A stretch of 28,580 bases of DNA from assembly GCA_934444485.1 (NCBI GenBank), contig CAKSCN010000011.1, positions 1 through 28,580 of the forward strand, in the 5' to 3' direction. The DNA is from an uncultured Eubacteriales bacterium. Its GTDB lineage: Bacteria > Bacillota > Clostridia > Oscillospirales > CAG-382. Positions 1 to 7,722 of this stretch are shown here, piece by piece. The notes beneath the pieces are model-generated. The model had not been told where the DNA came from. It did no database searches and was given only the letters and a program-made list of their open reading frames with translations. The position numbers and the translations under genes are program-made. Every line of letters starts with the position of its first letter. Within the stretch, counting starts at the first letter, position 1.

Positions 1-520
1 CTGCTTTTGCGATTCCGACCGCGTCTGTACTGCCCTCTACGGCAAAAACAGGGAGTTCAAGCTTGCCGCCGACAACCTGAAGCTGTTTTACGGCAGCCGG
101 TCTGTATACGTCGCACGCCGCAAGAAGAGGACGCTTGCCCTGTTTTTTGTACATGAGAGCGAGCTTGCCTGTGTGCGTGGTTTTACCTGCGCCCTGGAGA
201 CCCGTCATCATTACAACCGTCGGAGGCTTCGGAGAAATCGTGAGCTTTGAGTTTTCTCCGCCCATGACCGCCGTAAGCTCCTCGTTTACAATCTTGACTA
301 TCATCTGCGCCGGCACAAGACTTTCGAGTACGTCCGCACCCAACGCTCTTTCCGAGGTTTTCTTTATAAATTCCTTGACGACCTTGAAATTGACGTCCGC
401 TTCGAGAAGTGCGAGCTTAATTTCCCGCATTCCCTCTTTTATGTCTTCCTCCGTGAGCTTTCCTTTGTTTTTGAAATGCTTGAAGGCGTTTGTAAGTCTG
501 TCGCTCAGGCTTTGAAACAC
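1..520 (-). CDS. ffh: Signal recognition particle GTPase Ffh, N-terminal part (gene runs off the window)
   Basis: The 173 visible residues are the four-helix N domain and the start of the G domain of Ffh, the SRP54 GTPase that binds signal peptides on the ribosome and docks with FtsY. The N terminus (FQSLSDRLTNAFKHFKNKGK) is typical of the family, and the P-loop GLQGAGKTT lies at about residues 107-115. The start is GTG at 520, preceded by a G-rich ribosome site (AAAGGGGGG) about 11 bases upstream; no in-frame ATG fits better. It lies 24 bp after ylxM and is presumably cotranscribed with it, the usual Firmicutes pairing. The C-terminal M domain lies outside the window. Confidence 0.96.
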   Translation of the reverse strand, partial: MFQSLSDRLTNAFKHFKNKGKLTEEDIKEGMREIKLALLEADVNFKVVKEFIKKTSERALGADVLESLVPAQMIVKIVNEELTAVMGGENSKLTISPKPPTVVMMTGLQGAGKTTHTGKLALMYKKQGKRPLLAACDVYRPAAVKQLQVVGGKLELPVFAVEGSTDAVGIAKA

Positions 521-544
521 GGAATTCTTCGCCCCCCTTTCGAT

Positions 545-883
545 TTACCGCTGTATTTCACGCTGTATTTCCTTTATCGTTTCGGATATCCCTGCGAAAG
601 CACCGTTGTTCTCCGCACAAAGCGAGAGTGCCTTTTCGCACAGGCTGTCCGCATTTTTCGTTTTTTCCGCAAGATGAAGAGCGTCCTCAAATCCGAGAAG
701 AGACTCCCGTCCGCTCTGTATGAGGCTTCTTGCTCCCTGACGGGTCATTCCCATAAGCTCGCCTATCTCGGCAAGGGAAAGATCGTCGTTGTAGTAATAC
801 TCGACCGCAGTTCTGTGCTTTTCGTCGAGAAGTGCCGAATAATAGTCGAGAAGCTCCGAAACCCACAGATCCTTTTGTGCCAT
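545..883 (-). CDS. ylxM: YlxM-family (UPF0122) SRP-associated helix-turn-helix protein
   Basis: This 112-residue protein matches the YlxM/UPF0122 family, small proteins encoded directly before ffh in Firmicutes and Mollicutes and thought to modulate the signal recognition particle. It carries a sigma-70 region-4-like helix-turn-helix: the segment HRTAVEYYYNDDLSLAEIGE followed by a recognition helix around TRQGARSLIQ (about residues 23-60). The C-terminal half is a charged helix. The length is usual for the family. ATG at 883 is used, and a strong promoter lies 58 bp upstream on the same strand. The position just ahead of ffh makes the assignment secure. Confidence 0.93.
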   Translation of the reverse strand: MAQKDLWVSELLDYYSALLDEKHRTAVEYYYNDDLSLAEIGELMGMTRQGARSLIQSGRESLLGFEDALHLAEKTKNADSLCEKALSLCAENNGAFAGISETIKEIQREIQR

Positions 884-910
884 ATGATTCTCCGTTCACC
901 GTTTCGGGTA

Positions 911-935
911 GGTGTAAAGTATTTTCCATTACACC
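911..935 (-). other. Hairpin in the ylxM-ffh leader
   Basis: GGTGTAA at 911-917 is exactly complementary to TTACACC at 929-935, giving a 7-bp stem with an 11-base loop between the ylxM promoter and its start codon. No T-run follows, so it is not an intrinsic terminator. It could stabilise the transcript or mark a repressor site; its function is unknown. Confidence 0.5.
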
Positions 936-940
936 GTGTT

Positions 941-969
941 ATTATAACTGAAAACGCACTTTCTTTCAA
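941..969 (-). promoter_or_regulatory. Promoter of ylxM-ffh
   Basis: On the minus strand, TTGAAA (969-964) and a perfect TATAAT (946-941) are separated by 17 bases. This fits the housekeeping sigma-A consensus and points at ylxM, with the transcript expected to start near 934. Confidence 0.85.
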
Positions 970-1015
970 GGACACAATGTAAGCTTTTCGTGAACTTGCT
1001 GTTAACTCAAGGACT

Positions 1016-1747
1016 TTACACCCTTTTCCCCGCAACTCCTCCCGTCTTGCCCATGGCGTGGCTCAAAGACGAAGCGTCGGCATACCCCACAGCCTCTGCC
1101 GCCTCTTCGAGGGTTTTACCGTCGCCGATGAGATACATTGCGGTTCTTATGCGCAATGCCTTGAGATACGCATACGGCGTTACGCCGAGTACCCGTCTGA
1201 AACGGCGGATAAGGCTGTCCGTGCCGATAAACCTTGCCGCGGCGGCGTCGGCAATGCTTAACGGTTTTCCGAGATTTGCGAGCATTTCCTCCAAAACCGA
1301 TATGACGATTTCATCGCTGACGCTCACAACGCCGTTCACCTGCGCCATATGCGACACAAGGTAGGTTATGCTCTTCATGCAGAGGGCAAAAAGTTCGGGA
1401 TTTCTGCGGAGTCTGTCAATATGCCACCTACCGTCGGTATCGTTTTGCACCGCTCCCGAAAGAAATACACCGAGAGCCGCCTCTGACATTGCATCGCCGT
1501 GCGGATAATACTCGAGGATGTCGCCGCATATGACGGGCGGTATAAGCTCAAAGTCTGCGTAGGTGTGGATGAGTCCGTCGTCCGGATCGCTGTAAAACTT
1601 AAAATTTGCGGTATATGGGGTAAAGTACAGAAAGCCCTCCCTGAAAGGACGTGTCTTTGCGCCGACGGTATACGTTCCTTTACCTCCGTGAATGTAGTAC
1701 AGGCGGTTTATTCCGCCGTATTCGGCGAGAAACCATTTCTGCGGCAC
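1016..1747 (-). CDS. AraC-family transcriptional regulator (5' end uncertain, possibly frameshifted)
   Basis: The protein has an N-terminal cupin-like sensing domain (WFLAEYGGINRLYYIHGGKG, then FLYFTPYTANF) and a C-terminal AraC DNA-binding domain (about residues 155-243). The first helix-turn-helix reads LSIADAAAARFIGTDSLIRR and the second EEAAEAVGYADASSLSHAM. GTG at 1747 is the first canonical start but has no good ribosome site. The frame stays open upstream to about 1880 without ATG, GTG or TTG, and the upstream residues (ELTEIGRINCYGNG) look like real family sequence. An ATG at 1800 joins this frame only if the adjacent run of five G had one more G. The C terminus also lacks the usual SP..YR ending. 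It may be slippage-controlled, decayed or a sequence error. It probably regulates the divergent fucosidase. Confidence 0.78.
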   Translation of the reverse strand: MPQKWFLAEYGGINRLYYIHGGKGTYTVGAKTRPFREGFLYFTPYTANFKFYSDPDDGLIHTYADFELIPPVICGDILEYYPHGDAMSEAALGVFLSGAVQNDTDGRWHIDRLRRNPELFALCMKSITYLVSHMAQVNGVVSVSDEIVISVLEEMLANLGKPLSIADAAAARFIGTDSLIRRFRRVLGVTPYAYLKALRIRTAMYLIGDGKTLEEAAEAVGYADASSLSHAMGKTGGVAGKRV

Positions 1748-1838
1748 TCTGCCGTTTCCGTAGCAGTTTATTCTTCCGATTTCCGTAAGCTCACCCCCAT
1801 AAAGTCGATTTTCGACAATACGCCGTCGATATGTATCA

Positions 1839-1867
1839 TTGACCGCCGTGCCGATAAGTGCTATAAT
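1839..1867 (+). promoter_or_regulatory. Promoter of the alpha-L-fucosidase gene
   Basis: TTGACC at 1839-1844 and TATAAT at 1862-1867 are separated by 17 bases, pointing at the fucosidase start at 1936. The expected start of transcription is near 1874. Confidence 0.8.
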
Positions 1868-1896
1868 ATTTGTACGTTATCATAGAGAATATTATA
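1862..1896. promoter_or_regulatory. Perfect inverted repeat joining two face-to-face promoters
   Basis: TATAATATT at 1862-1870 is exactly inverted as AATATTATA at 1888-1896. Each arm contains the -10 box of one of two opposing promoters. A protein binding here, such as the neighbouring AraC regulator, would control both. The repeat is visible directly; the operator role is inferred. Confidence 0.55.
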
Positions 1897-1919
1897 TCAC
1901 GTCGTTCGATTATTGTCAA
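1891..1919 (-). promoter_or_regulatory. Promoter of the first AraC-family gene
   Basis: On the minus strand, TTGACA (1919-1914) and TATAAT (1896-1891) are separated by exactly 17 bases, a full consensus. Transcription would start near 1884 and run leftward through the opposing fucosidase promoter, leaving a leader of roughly 135 bases before the GTG at 1747. Confidence 0.8.
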
Positions 1920-1935
1920 CAGAAAAGAGGGCATT

Positions 1936-2904
1936 ATGGACAACAAAAAATGGTTCAAGGAAGAAGCAAAATTCGGCATGATGGTACATTTCGGACTTTA
2001 CAGTCTTCTCGCCGGAGAGTACAGAGGAAAGCGCATACCGCACATCGGAGAGTGGATTCAGTCCATGTACCGCATTCCGAATGCAGAGTACGAAAAGCTC
2101 GCAAAGATTTTCAATCCGATATACTTCGACGCCGAGGAATGGGTTCTCACCGCAAAGGCGGCAGGCATGAACTACATGGTCGTAACAAGCAAGCACCACG
2201 AGGGCTTCTGCCTTTTCGATTCGGCTTACGACGACTACAACTGCGTCAAGGGTTCACCTTTCGGTCGTGACATCATAGGCGAACTCGCCGAGGCTTGCCG
2301 CAAGCACGAAATGAAGCTCGGACTTTACTATTCGCAGGAGCTTGACTGGCACGAGCCGAACGGCGGCGGCTACACGAGAGGTCACGACAACTGCGGTGAG
2401 ATGGCATGGACAAACGACTGGGATTTCCCCGACAACGCACACAAGAATTTCGAGCAGTGCTTCAGAGCCAAAATAATTCCGCAGGTAAAGGAAATACTCA
2501 CGAGGTACGGCGATCTCTGCCTTATCTGGTTCGACACGCCGTTCACAATAACGTCCGAACAGAGCCGAGAGCTTTTCGACCTTGTAAAGTCTCTTCAGCC
2601 CGACTGCCTTGTCAACACCCGTATCGGCAACGGTCTCGGCGACTACCGTTCAATGGGCGATAACCAAATCCCCGACGAGTACATGAAGGATATTCTCGTC
2701 GAGTCCCCCGCAACCCTCAATGACACCTGGGGCTTCAAATACTTCGACGACAACTGGAAAGACGCCGAAAAGGTATACGCCATAAAGAAGCACCTCAACG
2801 ACAGAGGCGTAAACTACCTTCTCAACGTAGGTCCCGACCACCTCGGAAGAATACCGGCTCCGGCAGTAGAAATTCTCCGCAGGGTCGGAGAAATGGGCAG
2901 ATAA
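1936..2904 (+). CDS. Alpha-L-fucosidase, glycoside hydrolase family 29
   Basis: GH29 enzymes remove terminal alpha-L-fucose from glycans by a retaining mechanism. Family signatures are present: FGMMVHFGLYS near the N terminus, the substrate-binding KHHEG at about 86-90, and LIWFD, whose aspartate (about residue 200) is the expected nucleophile. The ending GVNYLLNVGPDHLGRIP is also typical. At 322 residues it is only the catalytic barrel, without the C-terminal beta domain of longer homologues. There is no signal peptide, so it should act in the cytoplasm on imported oligosaccharides. The ATG at 1936 follows an AGAGG site. The gene has its own promoter and terminator and is divergent from an AraC gene. 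Linkage specificity cannot be read. Confidence 0.92.
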   Translation: MDNKKWFKEEAKFGMMVHFGLYSLLAGEYRGKRIPHIGEWIQSMYRIPNAEYEKLAKIFNPIYFDAEEWVLTAKAAGMNYMVVTSKHHEGFCLFDSAYDDYNCVKGSPFGRDIIGELAEACRKHEMKLGLYYSQELDWHEPNGGGYTRGHDNCGEMAWTNDWDFPDNAHKNFEQCFRAKIIPQVKEILTRYGDLCLIWFDTPFTITSEQSRELFDLVKSLQPDCLVNTRIGNGLGDYRSMGDNQIPDEYMKDILVESPATLNDTWGFKYFDDNWKDAEKVYAIKKHLNDRGVNYLLNVGPDHLGRIPAPAVEILRRVGEMGR

Positions 2905-2936
2905 TGCAAGTCTCCGGCAAGAAACGCAAATAATGA

Positions 2937-2972
2937 AAGGACGCAGACCTCAAAACCTGCGTCCTTCTTTTT
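2937..2972 (+). terminator. Intrinsic terminator after the fucosidase gene
   Basis: AAGGACGCAG (2937-2946) pairs perfectly with CTGCGTCCTT (2957-2966), and CTTTTT follows. The 10-bp stem lies 33 bases past the stop codon, between two convergent genes. Confidence 0.88.
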
Positions 2973-3008
2973 ATCCATTTTATCCTGTTTGTCCCGTTTA
3001 TCTCCGGA

Positions 3009-4739
3009 TTATTCCTCTATTGCCGCCTTGCGTACATTTATATCGTGTATTGCCGCAATATCGACCTTGGGATCTCTCTCGTAGGTGTAAAGACCATTCT
3101 GCTCCTGCTCTATATCGTAAAGCTGGGTGTAGCAGAAACCGTTAATCTTTTCGTTGTCAAGCATAGCGTCGGTAAGACCCTTGTAGCGCTCAACGAACTC
3201 TTCACGGGTTCTCGCCGCATTGCCGTAGCTCCATGCAGTTCCGCCGCCGTCCTTAGGCTTTGTGAGGTCGAGTCCGATTCCGCCGTATTCGCTGACAAAG
3301 ACCGGCTCTCCTCTGTGCGTCTGCTTGTAGTAAGTGTTGAATTCAAGTACCTTTCCTTCCTTCAGAACATCGTACCTTGCACGGAAGCTCTCGGCGTTCT
3401 GGTTGTAGTCGTGAACGTCGTATATATCGGTCACTTCATGCGTATATCCGCTTGTGTCGATACACGGACGTGTTTCGTCGTAGTACTTGGTCATGTAGTA
3501 AAGCTCCGCTACGCATCTCGGATCCTGTTTCGACTGCAAATGATAGTTGAGCGTTTCGTTGAGCGGACACCAACCGATTATCGACGGGTGGTTGAAGTCA
3601 CGCTTCATTTCCTCCATCCATTCGGGAAGCACCGTGATAAAACCCTCGGGAGTCGAAAGGTCAAGTCCCCAGTTGGGATACTCGCCCCAAACGATATATC
3701 CGAGCTTGTCGCAGTAGTAAAGGAAGCGAGGCTCAAACACCTTCTCGTGGAGTCTTGCGCCGTTGAAGCCTGCGGCTATCGAAAGGTTAATATCACGCAC
3801 AAGCTCCTCGTCGTCACGTGCGGTGTATATGCCGTCGGGGTAGAAGCCCTGGTCGAGGACGAGTCTCTGGAACACGCTCTCGCCGTTTATGAGGAACTTG
3901 CTGCCGTCAAGGCCGACGCTTCTCATGCCGAAATAGCTCTTTACGACGTCGTCGCCGAATGTGAGCTTGAGGTCGTAAAGCCTGCCTTTTCCTACCTCCC
4001 AAAGATGAAGCTCCGAGAGAGCGATTTCCGCATTGAAGGAATCACGGCATCTCTTTTCCGCACTGCCGACAGGCTTTCCGTCGTAGAACACTTCGAGCTT
4101 AACGTTACCCTCGCCCTTTACGATACCCTTTACGGTGAGAGAGGCGTTCTTTATGTCGGGGTATACACGGAAGGACTCGATGTAGCTCTTCGGTGTAAAC
4201 TCAAGGTAAACCGTCTGCCAGATACCGGTTGTGCGTGTGTAGCTGCATCCCTTTGAGATGTAGCCCATGCACTGCTTGCCGAGTCCCTGACGAGGTGCGC
4301 CGTTTCTTCCCATGAGATCCTTTGCGAACACAACGACGAAGTTCTCACCCTCGGTGACGTAATCGGTTATGTCGAAAGCAAACGGAGTGTAGCCGCCCTT
4401 ATGCTTTCCGACGCTCTTTTCGTTGATAAAAACCTCTGTTTCAAAGTCAACTGCGCCGAAGTGTATAAACACTCTGCCGGAGAGCTGCTTTTCCGTAACG
4501 TTGAAGCTTCTGCGATACCAAACCGCATTCATGAAATCCTTAACCTCAACTCCGGAAAGTCTGCTTTCGGGGCAGAAAGGAACGTTGATCTTTCTGTCGT
4601 AGCCATCGCCCTCGCCGCCGACAAGACCTCTTTCAAGTCCGCTGACGCCTGTGTCAATTGCAAAATTCCATTCTCCGTTGAGATTGACCCATTCCTCACG
4701 GACAAACTGAGGATTGGGATGCTCTGTTCTGTAAATCAT
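3009..4739 (-). CDS. Glycoside hydrolase family 2 enzyme (beta-galactosidase/beta-glucuronidase-like)
   Basis: The 576-residue protein has GH2 architecture: a sugar-binding jelly-roll (about 1-180; LNGEWNFAID and the segment around FGAVDFETEVFING-like residues 93-107), an immunoglobulin-like middle domain (about 180-275) and a TIM barrel. The acid/base is the glutamate in CPLNETLNY (about E395) and the nucleophile the glutamate in FVSEYGG (about E484). The NxK uronate motif of beta-glucuronidases is not evident, so a beta-galactosidase or arabinopyranosidase-like activity is equally possible. No signal peptide is seen, implying intracellular action. ATG at 4739 has a GGAGG site. It is convergent with the fucosidase and divergent from the second AraC gene, which may regulate it. 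Confidence 0.9.
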   Translation of the reverse strand: MIYRTEHPNPQFVREEWVNLNGEWNFAIDTGVSGLERGLVGGEGDGYDRKINVPFCPESRLSGVEVKDFMNAVWYRRSFNVTEKQLSGRVFIHFGAVDFETEVFINEKSVGKHKGGYTPFAFDITDYVTEGENFVVVFAKDLMGRNGAPRQGLGKQCMGYISKGCSYTRTTGIWQTVYLEFTPKSYIESFRVYPDIKNASLTVKGIVKGEGNVKLEVFYDGKPVGSAEKRCRDSFNAEIALSELHLWEVGKGRLYDLKLTFGDDVVKSYFGMRSVGLDGSKFLINGESVFQRLVLDQGFYPDGIYTARDDEELVRDINLSIAAGFNGARLHEKVFEPRFLYYCDKLGYIVWGEYPNWGLDLSTPEGFITVLPEWMEEMKRDFNHPSIIGWCPLNETLNYHLQSKQDPRCVAELYYMTKYYDETRPCIDTSGYTHEVTDIYDVHDYNQNAESFRARYDVLKEGKVLEFNTYYKQTHRGEPVFVSEYGGIGLDLTKPKDGGGTAWSYGNAARTREEFVERYKGLTDAMLDNEKINGFCYTQLYDIEQEQNGLYTYERDPKVDIAAIHDINVRKAAIEE

Positions 4740-4784
4740 TGTTAATTCCTCCGTATATTGTCAAATATGAAGTGTTATCTTTTG

Positions 4785-4810
4785 TCACATTCTATCACAA
4801 ATACATGTGA
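4785..4810. promoter_or_regulatory. Inverted repeat between GH2 and AraC genes, possible operator
   Basis: TCACAT (4785-4790) is inverted as ATGTGA (4805-4810) in the 172-bp divergent intergenic region, upstream of the AraC promoter. The half-sites are short, so chance occurrence is possible. Confidence 0.3.
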
Positions 4811-4850
4811 AAGTAAATGCACAAACCTACTTTTTTATTGACATATCCTA

Positions 4851-4879
4851 TTGACAAAAGGTTTTATCTGTGCTATATT
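4851..4879 (+). promoter_or_regulatory. Promoter of the second AraC-family gene
   Basis: TTGACA at 4851-4856 and TATATT at 4874-4879 are spaced by 17 bases, 33 bp before the chosen ATG. A second TTGACA at 4838-4843 lies just upstream but has no matching -10 box. Confidence 0.8.
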
Positions 4880-4911
4880 TACGTTGTTATCAAAACATAA
4901 AGAGGAAAAAC

Positions 4912-5715
4912 ATGATTGAGATAGTAAAAATACGTCACGCATGGCCCGAGGGGAAGAATTTCGTGATAGACCGTCCGAACGGCGTGGAAAACGACTACAT
5001 ATTCTTAATGTTTCACACGCCGATAGAGATAATGTACGGCGGAAAAATGATAACGACCTCACCGGGAGCTTTTATACTGTACGGCCTTCACACACCGCAG
5101 TATTTCCGTGCGGACGGCGAAAATGCGATAATCCACGACTGGATGCACCTGAGAGGCGACGTCCCGGAGCTTATGAATTCGTGCGGTCTTTCGTTCGATA
5201 CGCTCTATTATCCTCCGAACACACGGTACATCACGGACACCGTATTCACCCTTGAGAGCGAACACGCCGGAACACGCCGCCACTTTGCCGAAATCTGCGA
5301 CTCGACTCTGCACACGCTTTTCTACAGGATATCCCGTGCCGTTTACGACGGTGAGCGTGAGGTAAGCCGTGACAGCGAGACCGTGAAGAGAGTCAAGGCA
5401 TTCCGCACCGCAATGTTCTCGGACGTCGCAAGGCAATGGACGGTGAGCGATATGGCGGCTGCGGCGTCGCTTTCGGAGTCACGCTTTTACGCTCTGTACA
5501 AGGATTTGTTCGGCATTTCTCCGACGAGCGACCTTATCGGCGCAAGAGTCGAAAAAGCACGGCACTGCCTGCAATCCGGAGACTACACCGTCGGTAAAGC
5601 GGCGGCTGAGGTCGGCTACAACAACGTCTTCCACTTCATACGGCAATTCAAAGCGGCTACCGGTAAAACCCCGGGGGAGTTCATACCAAAGTCGGGAGCG
5701 GCAGTGAAAAGGTAA
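4912..5715 (+). CDS. AraC-family transcriptional regulator
   Basis: The 267-residue protein has an N-terminal cupin-type ligand domain (about 1-150; IFLMFHTPIEIMYGGK, then PGAFILYG) and a C-terminal pair of helix-turn-helices (about 170-265: VSDMAAAASLSESRFYALYK and VGKAAAEVGYNNVFHFIRQF, ending with the usual TGKTPGEFI). Such proteins activate or repress sugar-use genes on ligand binding. The ATG at 4912 is chosen because an AGAGGA site lies just upstream; an in-frame GTG at 4870 lies between the promoter boxes and is excluded. It is divergent from GH2, the probable target, and ends 17 bp from the convergent glutamate synthase operon with no clear terminator between them. Confidence 0.9.
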   Translation: MIEIVKIRHAWPEGKNFVIDRPNGVENDYIFLMFHTPIEIMYGGKMITTSPGAFILYGLHTPQYFRADGENAIIHDWMHLRGDVPELMNSCGLSFDTLYYPPNTRYITDTVFTLESEHAGTRRHFAEICDSTLHTLFYRISRAVYDGEREVSRDSETVKRVKAFRTAMFSDVARQWTVSDMAAAASLSESRFYALYKDLFGISPTSDLIGARVEKARHCLQSGDYTVGKAAAEVGYNNVFHFIRQFKAATGKTPGEFIPKSGAAVKR

Positions 5716-5732
5716 CGTAAGCGCCGCTCTTC

Positions 5733-6464
5733 TCAGTTCGCCACGTACATCTGCTTATATGGGTTCTTGCTGTCGGGAGAGACGACGGTGAAGTCCGACT
5801 CCATGATTTTGTCTGCGTCCTCGCCGAAAAGCTCACAGTACTTTTTCACGAAGCGGCGTATTTCGGCTTTGTCCTCGTCGGTTGCTTCTCTCGCCGTGAC
5901 CTGACCGGGAAAGTCAATACCGCTCTCGCCGTACTTCACTCTGAGAAACATTTTGCCGCCGTGCATTCCGGTACACGGGAAGTTGCCGACAATAGGCTTA
6001 TCTCCGATGCCAATACCGAGGACGATGATATATCCTCCTGCCTGATACTCCCCGAGAAAGCTGCCGGCGCGTCCGCCGATGACCATGACCGGCTTTTTTT
6101 CCTTATACGCCTTCATATGTATGCCGGCACGGTAGCCGGCGTTTCTTTTTACGTAGATCTCTCCGCCTCGCATTGCGTAGCCTGCAGCGTCGCCTATATT
6201 GCCGCCCACCGCTATCGTGCCGTTGTTCATCGTGTCGCCGACTGCGTCCTGTGCATTGCCGTTGACGAAGATTTCCGCACCGTTGAGGTATGCGCCCATG
6301 GCGTTGCCCGGCACACCGTCTATGGTCACGTGCTTGTCGCTCATTCCGCAGGCGATAAACCGCTGACCGAGGCAGCCGACTATATTGACATTTTCCTCTT
6401 TGCTTTCACGTATGCGTTCGTTAAGTTCGGCAAAGCCCACTCCTCTTGCGTCTACAGTCATCAT
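5733..6464 (-). CDS. Glutamate synthase GXGXG-domain subunit
   Basis: This 243-residue protein corresponds to the right-handed beta-helix GXGXG domain that ends the large subunit of classical glutamate synthase, here on its own chain. Repeated glycine motifs run through it (GNAMGAYLNGAEIFVNGNAQ, then GDTMNNGTIAVGGNIGDAAG and GYAMRGGEIYVKRNAGYRAG). In the fused enzyme this domain is structural and holds the catalytic domains together. It is the last gene of the operon; its ATG overlaps the stop of the oxidoreductase gene in the ATGA arrangement. A short C-terminal extension (about 195-243) is rich in charged residues. Archaea and some Clostridia have similarly split enzymes. Confidence 0.92.
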   Translation of the reverse strand: MMTVDARGVGFAELNERIRESKEENVNIVGCLGQRFIACGMSDKHVTIDGVPGNAMGAYLNGAEIFVNGNAQDAVGDTMNNGTIAVGGNIGDAAGYAMRGGEIYVKRNAGYRAGIHMKAYKEKKPVMVIGGRAGSFLGEYQAGGYIIVLGIGIGDKPIVGNFPCTGMHGGKMFLRVKYGESGIDFPGQVTAREATDEDKAEIRRFVKKYCELFGEDADKIMESDFTVVSPDSKNPYKQMYVAN

Positions 6465-7717
6465 CCTTCACCTCCGAGTTTCTTTTTTCTGAAGTCGCCG
6501 CCGAACACCGAGAGAGTCGGCACACCGAGAAGCTTTTCCGAATCAAGCTCTCCGAGCGGCGTTTTTTCTCTTATCATGGCGGTGTATATTCCGACTCTGT
6601 CCTCGTGACCGACCATCATAAAACCCGTGAGAACGCCGTCTTTCGTAAACAGCTTCTTCACGCCGCCGTCATACCGCACGGTATACTCTCTGCCGCCGTC
6701 CTCTGCGGAAAACCTTGTTCCGGCAGTCATTGCGTGAAGACCGAAGAAGCCTATTGCGTTCATCGGCACGCTCTTCGTGAACTCTTCGTCCGCTCCCGCC
6801 ATATTCGCTCCGGCACAACGCCCCTGCATTCTTGCGTTCGGGAGAATTGCGATGACCTTTTTCGTGCCGGACGAGATGTCGGTGCATTCCGCGCAGTCGC
6901 CTGCGGCGTAAACATCACAGAGCGAGGTTTTCATGTGCGTATCGACCGCTATTCCCCGTCCGACGTCGCCGCCTGCGTCCTTAACGAGAGAGGTATTCGC
7001 ACGCACGCCGACCGCAAGGACAAGCACGTCGAATCCGACCGTCCTGCCGCTCTTCATATACGCCGTGTTTTTATCGAAGCGTTCGACGCTGTCTCCCGTC
7101 ATGAGAGTGACGCCGTTTTTTTCGAGGCACTCCGCCATGAGAGATGAGCATTCCTCGTCGAGAATACTCGGAAGCACTCTGTCGGCAAGGTCGCATACCG
7201 TCACATCGGCGACTCTCTCTCGTATACCCTCGGCGCATTTAAGACCGATGAGTCCGGCGCCGACGATGAACACACGTGTTTCCGGTGAAAGATCCTTCTC
7301 GAGTGCGTAAGCGTCGTCTATCGTCATGAAAGAGTGCTTTTTCTTCACGCTGTCAAGTCCGGCAAAGGGCGGCACAAACGGCGACGAACCGGCCGCAATA
7401 CAGACCTTGCCGTAAGGGACGACCTCTCCGTCGTCGAGAAGCACGGTTTTCGCTTTTGCGTCGAGAGACACCGCCTTTTTGCCGTAGATTATGTCAACGC
7501 GGTTTTCGGCGTAAAAGCCGTCGTTCTTTATACCGATAAGCGCAGGGTCGCTCTTGCCCTCGAGATAATACGAGATAAGAGGTCGGTAATACGCCGGGTG
7601 CTTCTCTGCGGAAACAACCGTTATCTTTACCTTTTTGTCATGCGCTCTGACGCCCTCGATACAGCCTACCGCCGCCGCACCGTTTCCGATTATTACGATA
7701 TCATTGCAAGCTGACAT
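6461..7717 (-). CDS. FAD-dependent NAD(P)H oxidoreductase of the split glutamate synthase operon
   Basis: This pyridine-nucleotide-disulfide-type flavoprotein has an N-terminal FAD site (DIVIIGNGAAAVGCIEG), a central NAD(P) site (VFIVGAGLIGLKCAEG) and the second FAD motif VYAAGDCAE. It resembles NirB N-terminal or NADH:rubredoxin reductase-like proteins. Given its neighbours it probably passes electrons between NAD(P)H and the adjacent ferredoxin for reductive glutamate formation. ATG at 7717 is preferred over the overlapping GTG at 7726 because AGGTGAGGGG directly before it is a good ribosome site. It has no catalytic CxxxxC disulfide motif. Whether it prefers NADH or NADPH cannot be read. 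Confidence 0.88.
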   Translation of the reverse strand: MSACNDIVIIGNGAAAVGCIEGVRAHDKKVKITVVSAEKHPAYYRPLISYYLEGKSDPALIGIKNDGFYAENRVDIIYGKKAVSLDAKAKTVLLDDGEVVPYGKVCIAAGSSPFVPPFAGLDSVKKKHSFMTIDDAYALEKDLSPETRVFIVGAGLIGLKCAEGIRERVADVTVCDLADRVLPSILDEECSSLMAECLEKNGVTLMTGDSVERFDKNTAYMKSGRTVGFDVLVLAVGVRANTSLVKDAGGDVGRGIAVDTHMKTSLCDVYAAGDCAECTDISSGTKKVIAILPNARMQGRCAGANMAGADEEFTKSVPMNAIGFFGLHAMTAGTRFSAEDGGREYTVRYDGGVKKLFTKDGVLTGFMMVGHEDRVGIYTAMIREKTPLGELDSEKLLGVPTLSVFGGDFRKKKLGGEG

Positions 7718-7722
7718 TCCCC

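Noticed and set aside
3045..4256. 403-codon plus-strand open frame
   Set aside because: It is antisense to the GH2 gene, whose catalytic glutamates and ribosome site are clear.
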